Of a stretch of 53,084 nucleotides of DNA, positions 7,758-16,263 are shown in pieces. The position numbers and the translations under genes are program-made. The stretch is taken from NCBI GenBank assembly GCA_947478405.1, contig CANJVX010000020.1:1-53084 (forward strand). Reading direction: 5' to 3'. This DNA is from Beijerinckiaceae bacterium (GTDB lineage Bacteria; Pseudomonadota; Alphaproteobacteria; Rhizobiales; Beijerinckiaceae). Position 1 is the first letter of the stretch, and each line of letters starts with the position of its first letter. A model generated the notes under the pieces. That model was not told where the DNA came from and did no database searches. It saw only the letters and a program-made list of their open reading frames with translations.

Positions 7758-9314
7758 TCATAAACGCCGGAAAGCTGCGCCCGGCTCGCTGACAACATGG
7801 TCCATCAGACCCTTCTCCCAGTCGAGATAGGCACGCATGGAATCCTCGGCCGCATTAGTAAGATCATACGGTCGGTAAAAAACATCATTCGGATTAGAGG
7901 GTAAATTTCCATTGCCCTGCTCCACTGGTAAGCCTGCCTCACGCCACGCATGCATCCCGCCTTTCATCGCGTAGGCATTGAATCCCTTCGAAATCAGTTC
8001 ATGCGCTACGATTTGCGCGAGCCGCCCATCTGGGGATATGAGAATAATTTTGCTTCCCGCGGCAAGATCTCGCGCCAGAGCAGCTCGCTCGGCAAAAAGT
8101 GCACCCACAATATGACCGCGCCGGAAAACCTTGCTGGAAGAAAGGTCAAAAAGGGCATAGCCGCGCGAACTGTATGCTTCGAGATCGCCGACCTCGATAA
8201 GCCGCGCCTGCGCAACGAGTGCATCGGCGAGCTGAGATGGCGGCAGGTCACGGCTCGATGTGTCGCAATCAGTTAAACAAAAGACATCGACGATGCCCAT
8301 CTGCCGCAACCACGAAGCGACCATGAGCGCACGAATCCCTTCCTGATCGCACAAAATAACACGCGCGTTGCGCACGACTACAAATGTATCAAATGTTTGC
8401 ACTAGCTGTCCGCCTGGCGCGGAAACAGCTCCAGCACGATGACCTTTTCTGTAATCATTGGGGTCGCGAATATCAAATACATAGGTAGTGCGTTCTGGGT
8501 CCGACAAAAAGCTATCAACTTCTAAAGAACCGACAAAACGTACCCCTACCCGATCGGCCCGCTCGCGAATTCCCTCACGAATTGATTCAAGTTGCATAGA
8601 CGATGACGGTGCCATGCAGTTCTGCTGCATGTTTTCGAGGCTGAACCCGGCAAGATGCCAGCCCATCGTACCATCCCTAAGCGCAAAAACTGGATTTTTA
8701 AGTCCTGAATCAATTAGCGTTTGCGCCCCGATAATGCTGCGAGTGCGACCGGCGCAGTTGACTACGATTTTTTGATCGGGCTTTAGATTCAAACTTCCAA
8801 CGCGATATACAAGTTCCGCCCCGGGACAATTAACGGCGCCCCGAATACTCATGGCCTGATATTCATCATAGGGCCGCGCGTCAATTAGCACGAGCCGTGG
8901 ATCTTTTTCCAAAAAATTATGTAGTTCTTCGGGCGAGACGTGCGGCGTTCCAGCTGTATTTTCAATAAATTCACCAAAAGCCTTGCTAGGAACATTGATG
9001 CCGTCATAGAGCCGGAACCCCGCTTCCTCCCATGCCCGAGAGCCGCCATTCAACAAACACACATCACTGTAGCCAAACTGCGCGAAGACAGTCTCTGCGT
9101 CCTCAATCGAAGAGCCTGCTTCGACAAGAACAACCGGCGTTTTTTTGCGGGGAACCAAACCTTCAATGCGCAATTCCAACAAAGAGCGCGGGATGTTTGT
9201 TGCAAAAAACAAATGTCCCTTGGCGAAATCACCCTCGCGTCGTAGATCAAGAATAGCGTGTTCCGCATCACCCTTAACTAGGGCAACCAGATCGGAAACA
9301 GAGATTTGACGCAT
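7758..9314 (-). CDS. Four-domain rhodanese-like sulfurtransferase
   Basis: A 518-residue protein made of four consecutive rhodanese-like domains (about residues 1-105, 120-240, 250-370 and 375-480), each with the repeating DLR/DAR/DIR/DLS strand and AW..AG or GW..AG end. Only domain 2 has an active-site cysteine loop (NCAGRTRS, C187). The equivalent loops are LVEAGSS in domain 1, CDQEGIR in domain 3 (D at the nucleophile position) and ISPDGR in domain 4. The start at 9314 was preferred over 9359, which would overlap the upstream dehydrogenase. Expected to pass sulfane sulfur or cyanide; the inactive domains may bind partners. Confidence 0.85.
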   Translation of the reverse strand: MRQISVSDLVALVKGDAEHAILDLRREGDFAKGHLFFATNIPRSLLELRIEGLVPRKKTPVVLVEAGSSIEDAETVFAQFGYSDVCLLNGGSRAWEEAGFRLYDGINVPSKAFGEFIENTAGTPHVSPEELHNFLEKDPRLVLIDARPYDEYQAMSIRGAVNCPGAELVYRVGSLNLKPDQKIVVNCAGRTRSIIGAQTLIDSGLKNPVFALRDGTMGWHLAGFSLENMQQNCMAPSSSMQLESIREGIRERADRVGVRFVGSLEVDSFLSDPERTTYVFDIRDPNDYRKGHRAGAVSAPGGQLVQTFDTFVVVRNARVILCDQEGIRALMVASWLRQMGIVDVFCLTDCDTSSRDLPPSQLADALVAQARLIEVGDLEAYSSRGYALFDLSSSKVFRRGHIVGALFAERAALARDLAAGSKIILISPDGRLAQIVAHELISKGFNAYAMKGGMHAWREAGLPVEQGNGNLPSNPNDVFYRPYDLTNAAEDSMRAYLDWEKGLMDHVVSEPGAAFRRL

Positions 9315-9331
9315 GTCGTTTTTACTTCCGC

Positions 9332-10414
9332 TCAGGCTTGTGCTGTGACGGCTGTCCAAATGCGCTTACAAATTTCAGCCATATCGATTAGCCCCAGATC
9401 TCTCCGTGCTACAGCCGTATGCGGTGTCAGGATGACGTTTTTGAATTTTTTAAGCGGCTCGTCTACCCGTCCGGGCTCTTCATATCCAACGTCAAGTCCA
9501 TAGCCGCCAAGTTTGCCGCTTTCCAAAACATTGTTAAGTGCATCGCGATCAATTAGTTGCGCACGTGCAATGTTGATAACAATCGCTCCTGTTTTTAGTT
9601 TTTGTAGAGCGGCACTATCGATTATACCGCGGGTAAGATCACTTAGCGGCAGATGAATCGAAAGAAAATCTGATTTCTGCAACAATTCATCGAATGACAC
9701 GTATTCGGCGTTATAAATCGTCTCGTCTATTAGACTCATACGATTACGCTGGTGATATATAATTTTCATGCCGAAGGCTGCTGCACGCGAAGCCACTTCG
9801 CGCCCGATCTCACCCATGCCGAGAGCGCCAAAAGTTGCGCCGTAAAGAACCTTGATATCTGAAATCCGGCCATAATTTGAATTCGTCGTATAGCGGCGAT
9901 CATAGGGACGGGAATTGAACCCAGCAGCGTCGAGCGAAGCTGAATCAGTGATGTGATTAGTCTCACACAATCTGCGGGCAAGGGCGATCATAAGCATGAA
10001 GGCCTGTTCGGCAACGGCAATATTCACACGCCGCTTCTGGATACGCACAAGGAGATTATGCCGTGCACAAGCAGCAATATCAATATTCGAGCTCAATGTT
10101 CCGAATTTATGGACGATAGCGAGATCTCTACCCAGTACAATTTCCTTCTCGCCAAATGGCAGCGATTCAATAATCGCAGCTTTGGCCCCAGGCAATCTCG
10201 CCTGAAGATCGGCTTGATCTTTGACTAACTCTATTTTTGCTGGATAAAGCCCAGGGATTTCTGACTGAAATTTGCGTAGCCAAGCTTCGAAATCAGGTAT
10301 GTCGTGAGCCATAAAATCATTCAGTGCTGCCCTGTGTTCCCCCGTGATGCTAGGGTCAAGAAGAACTGGAACAATGCGCAAATAAGAATCGTCTTCAACT
10401 AGAACGCGAAGCAT
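9332..10414 (-). CDS. D-isomer-specific 2-hydroxyacid dehydrogenase
   Basis: A 360-residue NAD(P)-dependent dehydrogenase. The nucleotide-binding motif is LGMGEIGREV, and the catalytic arginine, glutamate and histidine sit in NIARAQLIDRDAL, YEEPGRVDEPL and LTPHTA. The start at 10414 (MLRVLVEDD) has AAAGGA 6 nt upstream. A full-length paralogue lies at 21131-22213. The two share unusual blocks not typical of the family, for example AHD-PDFE near the N-terminus and PYDRRYTTNSN against PFDRRHTANSN in the middle. Probably reduces or oxidises a 2-keto/2-hydroxy acid of the pathway. Confidence 0.9.
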   Translation of the reverse strand: MLRVLVEDDSYLRIVPVLLDPSITGEHRAALNDFMAHDIPDFEAWLRKFQSEIPGLYPAKIELVKDQADLQARLPGAKAAIIESLPFGEKEIVLGRDLAIVHKFGTLSSNIDIAACARHNLLVRIQKRRVNIAVAEQAFMLMIALARRLCETNHITDSASLDAAGFNSRPYDRRYTTNSNYGRISDIKVLYGATFGALGMGEIGREVASRAAAFGMKIIYHQRNRMSLIDETIYNAEYVSFDELLQKSDFLSIHLPLSDLTRGIIDSAALQKLKTGAIVINIARAQLIDRDALNNVLESGKLGGYGLDVGYEEPGRVDEPLKKFKNVILTPHTAVARRDLGLIDMAEICKRIWTAVTAQA

Positions 10415-10434
10415 GTTTTTTCCTTTCAATTTTT

Positions 10435-11268
10435 CTAATGCCTGCTCAGAAGGCTCCCGAACCCCTCTATCCGGTCATTGATTCCAACTTGACGGAGAGC
10501 GTGCCAGAAAGTAGCAAGGTTACTGGTGATCACGGGCTTACCCCGTTCTGCTTCAATCGCTTCAAGTTCCCCAACACCAGCCATATTAGCACAACTGATA
10601 AACAGGACGTCTGCTTTCTGATTGTCAATGTGGCGACAGAAACGATGCAACGATTGCGGCGGAACACGACCGATTCCACGTCGCTCTTCCTGTGTCACTC
10701 CGAGTTCCAACCCATACATGGAAACAACTTCAAATCCTTCTCTCTCAAGAAACTCGATTTCCGTTTCATTGATAAAACTCACATATGGCGTACCCAATGC
10801 AATTCGTCGAACATTCATAGCTTTCAATGCAGCGAGAACAGCCGTGATTGTGCAGAATGATGGGCATCCGGCCACTTTTGTGATGGCATCTTCGATTGCT
10901 TTAGGGGGCGTGAGAACGCTCCCCGATGTACAGGCCCAAGCAATGATATCGCAGTCAGCCGTTTCAAGTTCGCGCGCAGCACGTTCTGTGTCAGTCCACA
11001 TTGTTGAATAGGATTCCGCAGTCGCTTTTCCTGTTAGAAGAAGCTTAGTGGCATGGAACGAAACTCCCTTTGGTGCCATTTGATAAAGCTCCGGCTCAAG
11101 AGCCGTATTAACACCCGGTGTGATAATTCCGATTTTCGCGCGATAGCCGTATGGGCTATAAAACTGAACAGCCTTCATTACATTGCTTGCGATTTTCTCG
11201 GGTGCAGCAGCAACAGCCCGAGGCCGCAAGGCTTCGACTTTGGAAAATTCTGTCTTAGAAACGCTCAT
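10435..11268 (-). CDS. Maleate isomerase / arylmalonate decarboxylase-like (Asp/Glu racemase superfamily)
   Basis: A 277-residue protein with the two-cysteine layout of maleate cis-trans isomerases and Asp/Glu racemases: C113 in AWACTSGS and C226 in FISCANMAG. Substrate-loop features such as PGVNTALEPE are typical of the maleate-isomerase/AMDase group. Having both cysteines favours isomerase or racemase activity over the one-cysteine arylmalonate decarboxylases. AAAGGGG 6 nt before the ATG supports the start. It lies 20 bp before the hydroxyacid dehydrogenase in the same operon. Confidence 0.85.
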   Translation of the reverse strand: MSVSKTEFSKVEALRPRAVAAAPEKIASNVMKAVQFYSPYGYRAKIGIITPGVNTALEPELYQMAPKGVSFHATKLLLTGKATAESYSTMWTDTERAARELETADCDIIAWACTSGSVLTPPKAIEDAITKVAGCPSFCTITAVLAALKAMNVRRIALGTPYVSFINETEIEFLEREGFEVVSMYGLELGVTQEERRGIGRVPPQSLHRFCRHIDNQKADVLFISCANMAGVGELEAIEAERGKPVITSNLATFWHALRQVGINDRIEGFGSLLSRH

Positions 11269-11294
11269 CTTTCGCCCCTTTGAAAATATAATTT

Positions 11295-12503
11295 TTAACT
11301 TCCGCTATCGGGCTTATCAAAGAGTGAGTCCTCCATACGAGACTGAACATTTTCCCGAACGAGCATACGCAAATACTCCTCGCGAACAAATGGATCTTCA
11401 TCCCAATAAGGTATAGCCGTACCACCGTCCCGAATATCAATTGCGCCTTCGTCAATGGCTTTTTCACCAGGACGACCCGCTTTATGTGCGCGATGATTAT
11501 TTGGGCCGTACCATGCTAGTAAACGTAAAGGCTGAGAGCTGATACCGAAATGCTGATGATACCAGTCACCGCTCATAGGTGCGGCAGAAACCATCCCAAC
11601 ACATTCATAATCCTGGCGTAGCACCTGATCGCCCTTACCATCTTTCCATGGCGTCAATCCAAGTTCGACAGGCCATGTATACGTATATCCTTTTCCACCG
11701 ATACAAATGAGAACAGCAGCAGAGGCATGTGCATGTGCTTTGGAATAGCGACCATTCTCATGCTCGCCGATGAACTGATAAAAGACGTTACCTGCCATTC
11801 TTGGTTCGACGCGTCGATAACCTGGAGAACGCCTATTATCGAGATGCAAACCGGTGGTAAATACATCAGGGATTATATTCGTCCGTTGCATAGCTAGACC
11901 GCGTAAAGGGTCGGCCTCAATTTCATCACGCCTTTTGAAATAATCCGTACCGCCGTCATATCGATCTTTAAAAGTAGCGGGAGTATTAAAAATTACATCC
12001 GTATTTCGTAAGAGATTAATCATGTTAGGTGCGGTTGTTCCTACAAGTAGCAATGCTGGTGCAGACCCAGCATTTATTAAGCGATGATGCGTATTGATTG
12101 GAACCGAGAAAAGAGATCCTTCCTGCCATTCAAAACGTGAAGGCTTCTGTTGACCGTCATTCCAGAGTTCAACGGTTCCACGTCCGTTTACGACAAGAAA
12201 TATCTCCTCATACAAATGTCTTTCTAGATTCACGGAGCCAGCGGGCGGGATTTCTACGACATAAGAACCCCACAATCCCTCTGTGCCAAGAAGTTGAATG
12301 AAACATCCTCGGCCACCCATACGCGGCCACGGCTTCAAATCTAGATCCTGAATGCGATTGACACCAATGGAACGATAAATTGGGATGCCCTGCGACTCCA
12401 TGAAATCATCATAAGGAGTATTCGGACGATTCCACGAGCCATAACCAGCGTTTTTATCTTTCTCTGGTTCATGCCAGTGTTTTTCATCATTCGCGTCATG
12501 CAT
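11295..12503 (-). CDS. Bicupin protein, possible dioxygenase
   Basis: 402 residues with two cupin domains. The first has NLERHLYEEIFLVV (H and E ligand pattern) and the second SKAHAHASAAVLICI plus a later WYHQHFG, giving the H-x-H...H set of a metal-binding cupin. No signal peptide is seen, so it is cytoplasmic. Bicupins of this size include gentisate- and hydroxynaphthoate-type ring-cleaving dioxygenases, but the sequence is not close enough to any that I can name. It sits between a binding-protein gene (24 bp) and the isomerase gene (26 bp). Confidence 0.75.
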   Translation of the reverse strand: MHDANDEKHWHEPEKDKNAGYGSWNRPNTPYDDFMESQGIPIYRSIGVNRIQDLDLKPWPRMGGRGCFIQLLGTEGLWGSYVVEIPPAGSVNLERHLYEEIFLVVNGRGTVELWNDGQQKPSRFEWQEGSLFSVPINTHHRLINAGSAPALLLVGTTAPNMINLLRNTDVIFNTPATFKDRYDGGTDYFKRRDEIEADPLRGLAMQRTNIIPDVFTTGLHLDNRRSPGYRRVEPRMAGNVFYQFIGEHENGRYSKAHAHASAAVLICIGGKGYTYTWPVELGLTPWKDGKGDQVLRQDYECVGMVSAAPMSGDWYHQHFGISSQPLRLLAWYGPNNHRAHKAGRPGEKAIDEGAIDIRDGGTAIPYWDEDPFVREEYLRMLVRENVQSRMEDSLFDKPDSGS

Positions 12504-12526
12504 AAGAAATCTCCCTAGATTTTCTT

Positions 12527-13588
12527 CTAATCTTCACCAGAAATACGCCTCGCTTCAGCAACAACCTCTGGTTGACTTTTGTAAACCTGCATCAAACGAG
12601 AATCGACCTGCGCTGCAGACATCGGTGTAACCGTTAGACGCTGTCTCTTGGCATCTGCAAGAAATTCTGTATCAGCCATAGTCTTCTGAAAAGCGTCTCT
12701 CATTGACGCTAAACGCATTGGTGGAACCTCAGAAGACATAATGAAAGGACGGCCTATTTCCTCAGGCGCCATCAAGAGTGCAAAGGCACTACGTTCCAAC
12801 TTGCCGCTTATCAGATCGCCCGCATAGGGCATCGAAATATCAAGCCCTTGAATTAGGCTCGGCGAGAATCGAACAATGACTTTAACTTTTTTGCCTATAA
12901 TCCATTCCTCGGGCACATTGACCCAACCACCGCAATCACCCTCTAGCTCACCACTTTCAATCGCAATTCGTTTTTCAGCACTACCTGGATAACCAACAAT
13001 CAATCGCAGCGGGATCTTTAGATATTCCTTGATGATCCGCGCTTCGATATAGCCGAGAGTACCTGGAGATGTGCCGCCGAACTGCATCTCTTTCTGACTT
13101 TGTAAATCTTTGAGGTTCTGCCATTTGCGTGTTTGCCAAGTAAAACACATGCGAATATCTTCGCTGACACTACCAAGCCACGCAAATTTCTGAAAATCAG
13201 TATTTACCTTCTCTGGTGCTACAATCGATTGGACAATTAAGCCGGGGTTAAAAGTGCTTATCACAGTCCCGTCTTTTCCAGCAGAAGAATTCAGAAAACG
13301 AACCGATTTAAGGCTACCGGCACCTGGCATATTTTGCACAGTAACTGTGGGTGCACCTGGAATGTGCCTACCCATATGGCGGGCTAACAAACGAGCATAA
13401 ACGTCATATCCGCCGCCGGGATTAAAACCAACAACAAGATTGATTAGGCGCCCTTCGTAAAATTTATCAATTTCCGGAGCGGCTTGTGAAGCGGAAGAAT
13501 ATAAACTGCAAAAATATAGATTGATAAAAAAGAAACCGAGTAAAGTCAGTCTCAAACCTCGCCGTATAGGGCTTTTGTTTGTAATCAT
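12527..13588 (-). CDS. Bug/TctC-like periplasmic binding protein, variant 2
   Basis: 353 residues. A hydrophobic N-terminus (about residues 15-36, ending ASQA) acts as a signal peptide. The mature protein has GGGYDVYARLLARHMG and QNMPGAGS, the tripartite-tricarboxylate-transporter binding-protein (Bug) blocks, with the canonical PxxxGG...D pattern altered to NPGGGYDVY. Close relatives are encoded next door (13622-14641) and at 19483-20535. No TctA/TctB membrane genes are in the window, so the transport partner is unknown; Bug proteins can also act as orphan sensors. Confidence 0.85.
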   Translation of the reverse strand: MITNKSPIRRGLRLTLLGFFFINLYFCSLYSSASQAAPEIDKFYEGRLINLVVGFNPGGGYDVYARLLARHMGRHIPGAPTVTVQNMPGAGSLKSVRFLNSSAGKDGTVISTFNPGLIVQSIVAPEKVNTDFQKFAWLGSVSEDIRMCFTWQTRKWQNLKDLQSQKEMQFGGTSPGTLGYIEARIIKEYLKIPLRLIVGYPGSAEKRIAIESGELEGDCGGWVNVPEEWIIGKKVKVIVRFSPSLIQGLDISMPYAGDLISGKLERSAFALLMAPEEIGRPFIMSSEVPPMRLASMRDAFQKTMADTEFLADAKRQRLTVTPMSAAQVDSRLMQVYKSQPEVVAEARRISGED

Positions 13589-13621
13589 GGTTTTGTTCCT
13601 AACTCCGCTGTTGACGAAACT

Positions 13622-14641
13622 TCAGTGAGTAGGGGTTTTGGCGGCCTTCGCCTCAGCTATTACGGTTTCAGGTGTCGAGCCAATTTCGACCACAAGCTTT
13701 TGGAGGACACTGCCTTCCATCGGCGAAATATCTATGTTTTGCTTGGTTGCAATTTCAACCAGCTCTTTGTCGGCCATTACTTGCATGAATGCTTTGCGAA
13801 GAGCATCCGTGCGATCGCGCGGCATACTGGGGGGCCCCATTAACGCACGGCCAATATCACCCGACGCAGCAAAAAGTTTAAGAATTTGCTTCTGTCGCTC
13901 CGTTGTTCCGAGCTCGACGAAGGTTGGCACATCTGGAAAAGCGGGATGACGCTCGATTGATATTTGGGTCAGAACTGTCACCCGTTTTTCAGTCAGCCAT
14001 TGCGGAAATTCAGATGTCAATGTCGAAACATTAATCGCACCGCAGCCATCGGTCTCGCCGCGCTCCATCGCAAGTAGCATTTCTTTTGTACCAGCATAGC
14101 CGCTGACAACTTTGAATTTAGTACCTATCAATGAGTTCAAAACGATCGGATATATAGCTGAACCAGAAGATGGACCCGTTGCCGCAATAGCTGCAACTGT
14201 AGAGCGGGCCTGATCCATGCTTCGCACGGGGCTCGTGTGCCACGTTGTGATAGTCTCCACACCCGAAGCCATTCGGCCAATCCAGGTAAATTTTGCAGAA
14301 TCGAATGTCTTTTTGCCATCCTCCATCAATTCGTCGATCGGAATAGTTTGGCCAATAACACCAAGGGTGGTGCCGTCCTTCGGAGCAACGTTATAGATAA
14401 AATCCGCGGCGCGCAGACTTCCTGCACCGGTCATATTCTGTGGAATGACGATTGGCGCGCCGTCTAGATATTTAGGAAGGAAGCGGGCTACCAACCGCCC
14501 GTAAACATCATATCCGCCCCCGACCCCATATCCGATCAATATTGAGATTTTTTGATCCTTGAAACTTGGCTCTTTTGCAATCGACTGTGTTGAGATTAAT
14601 GCGAGACAAATCCACGCCCCGATCACATTCAGACATTTCAT
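13622..14641 (-). CDS. Bug/TctC-like periplasmic binding protein, variant 1
   Basis: A 339-residue secreted binding protein. The signal peptide (MKCLNVIGAWICLALISTQS, cleaved near IAK) is followed by GYGVGGGYDVYGRLVARF and QNMTGAGSLRAADF. The frame is open up to 14884, but the start at 14641 has GGGAG 6 nt upstream and a proper signal sequence; the longer form would contain the promoter and operator. It is the first gene of the seven-gene operon 14641-7139 and the neighbour of a second, paralogous binding protein 33 bp away. Confidence 0.87.
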   Translation of the reverse strand: MKCLNVIGAWICLALISTQSIAKEPSFKDQKISILIGYGVGGGYDVYGRLVARFLPKYLDGAPIVIPQNMTGAGSLRAADFIYNVAPKDGTTLGVIGQTIPIDELMEDGKKTFDSAKFTWIGRMASGVETITTWHTSPVRSMDQARSTVAAIAATGPSSGSAIYPIVLNSLIGTKFKVVSGYAGTKEMLLAMERGETDGCGAINVSTLTSEFPQWLTEKRVTVLTQISIERHPAFPDVPTFVELGTTERQKQILKLFAASGDIGRALMGPPSMPRDRTDALRKAFMQVMADKELVEIATKQNIDISPMEGSVLQKLVVEIGSTPETVIAEAKAAKTPTH

Positions 14642-14656
14642 TGCAAGCTCCCGGCG

Positions 14657-14716
14657 GTTTCTTATAAAGAAACAGTGTTTCAGCCAAATATTGACAGGTG
14701 TTTGATCTCCCCGCAA
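14657..14716 (-). promoter_or_regulatory. Promoter and operator of the seven-gene operon
   Basis: Minus strand: -35 TTGCGG (plus 14711-14716), 17-bp spacer, -10 CAATAT (14688-14693), then GAAAC (14677-14681), N3, GTTTC (14669-14673), N7, GAAAC (14657-14661). The 25-bp operator is identical, base for base, to that at 17235-17259. It also lies in the divergent gap in front of the MmgE/PrpD gene and could control both directions. Confidence 0.72.
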
Positions 14717-14806
14717 GCTCCGATTGCGAGAATTTACGTCTAAAGTCAGTCGGAAAACCTCACCTAATAAATGACAGAAAACGCGGGCGTAACAAAGGGG
14801 ACGCGA

Positions 14807-16207
14807 ATGGCGAATGACGATATCGAACTCACCGAAGAGATAACGGAATTTATGGGCTCTGTTCGATATGAGTCCCTGCCTCAAGAAATGATAGAATTAG
14901 GCAAGACACACATCCTAGACTCAATCGCATGTGGCATTGCCGGCGCAAAATCCCAGGCAGCAAAAATTGCGCTAGATTACTTGGAAAATGGTGGCGGGGC
15001 ATTGGGAAGTAGCACAGTAATTGGCGCCCCGGTGAGGCTTGCACCGCGCTTTGCTGCCTTCATAAATGGCCTCTCTATGCATGCTGATGACTTCGACGAT
15101 ACAGGTCCGCAACCCTCGTCTGCACGCAATGGAGGCATTCATGCGACAGTTCCAATACTCTCGGTGCTCCTCGCACTCTCGGAGGAGAAGAAATCAACCG
15201 GGCGCGAGATTATAACAGCGTTACATACGGGTGTTGAAATTACCTGCAAGCTGAACCATGCAAGCAACGAAGAGCATTACCGTCGAGGCTATCATTCGAC
15301 CGCAACAATTGGCATGTTTGGTACAACTGCTGCTGCTGCCTTGTGTCTAGGACTTAACAAAGAGCAGCAAGCAACAGCGCTCAATATCGTATCCAGCCAA
15401 TCATCAGGATTGCGTTTGAATTTCGGATCGATGATGAATCCTTTTCACGCTGGGCATGTTGCCGAATGCGCAATTGTCTCTACGGAACTGGCCAGGCGTG
15501 GATTTACAGCATCAAAAAAAATGCTCGAACATCCCGAAATCGGCTTTTTAAAAGCAACAGGTGGCACCTTTGATGCCGATGCCATCATGAACAAACTTGG
15601 AAAGCCCTGGGCTTTTATTGATCCAGGCATGTGGATCAAACCTTATCCTTGCGGCGCTCTGACCCACCCAGCCTTAACCGCGCTGATTGATCTGACGATT
15701 CGTGAAAACATAATGCCTGAAAAAATAAAATCTGTGAAAGTCCAGACGAACCGGAATCTCGTCAACACGCTTATTCATAATAGGCCGACGATAGCGCTTC
15801 AGGCGAAGTTCAGCATGCCTTTTGCCGTTGCCATTGCGATAAAACGACGTCGCGCCAGTTTAGGTGATTATACGGACGAAGTAGTGAATGAGCCAATGAT
15901 ACAAGAGCTGATAAAAAAAGTAGAATTCACGGCTTATGACAAACGTGAGGAAAACTATACTAACGTCACAACTCTTATCCAGGTCGAACTCACCGACGGC
16001 CATCATTTTGAAATTCGAGCCGATTTTGGAAAAGGTAATCCTCGAAATCCAATGCGCTTCGACGATGTTTCAGAAAAATTTTTAGGGTGTGCAGATTTTG
16101 CTGGTTGGTCAACTAAACGAGCGAACGACATTATCGAATTTATCAGAAGCTTCGATAAGATCGATAATATTTGCAAACTAACTGCACTTCTACGGCCGAC
16201 ACCCTGA
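14807..16207 (+). CDS. MmgE/PrpD-family protein
   Basis: 466 residues of the MmgE/PrpD family (2-methylcitrate dehydratase, cis-aconitate decarboxylase, iminodisuccinate epimerase). Recognisable blocks are the N-terminal helical part with DSIACGIAG, the HADDFDDT segment (usual HxxDxDD), GYHSTATIGMFG and KPYPCGALTHPA. The start at 14807 was preferred over 14771 because AAGGGG lies 6 nt upstream. The typical reaction is water loss or decarboxylation of a tricarboxylate-like acid. It is monocistronic and divergent from the seven-gene operon. Confidence 0.9.
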   Translation: MANDDIELTEEITEFMGSVRYESLPQEMIELGKTHILDSIACGIAGAKSQAAKIALDYLENGGGALGSSTVIGAPVRLAPRFAAFINGLSMHADDFDDTGPQPSSARNGGIHATVPILSVLLALSEEKKSTGREIITALHTGVEITCKLNHASNEEHYRRGYHSTATIGMFGTTAAAALCLGLNKEQQATALNIVSSQSSGLRLNFGSMMNPFHAGHVAECAIVSTELARRGFTASKKMLEHPEIGFLKATGGTFDADAIMNKLGKPWAFIDPGMWIKPYPCGALTHPALTALIDLTIRENIMPEKIKSVKVQTNRNLVNTLIHNRPTIALQAKFSMPFAVAIAIKRRRASLGDYTDEVVNEPMIQELIKKVEFTAYDKREENYTNVTTLIQVELTDGHHFEIRADFGKGNPRNPMRFDDVSEKFLGCADFAGWSTKRANDIIEFIRSFDKIDNICKLTALLRPTP

Positions 16208-16218
16208 CCCAAAAAAAA

Positions 16219-16240
16219 GAGGCGCTCAGATGAGCGCCTC
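16219..16240 (-). terminator. Rho-independent terminator after the DHDPS-family gene
   Basis: Perfect 10-bp stem (GAGGCGCTCA / TGAGCGCCTC, 2-nt centre). On the minus strand it is followed by a run of eight T, so it ends the leftward DHDPS-family transcript. It may also help to end the convergent MmgE/PrpD message. Confidence 0.85.
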
Positions 16241-16263
16241 GTTTCTATCTCTTCATCGCTCGA

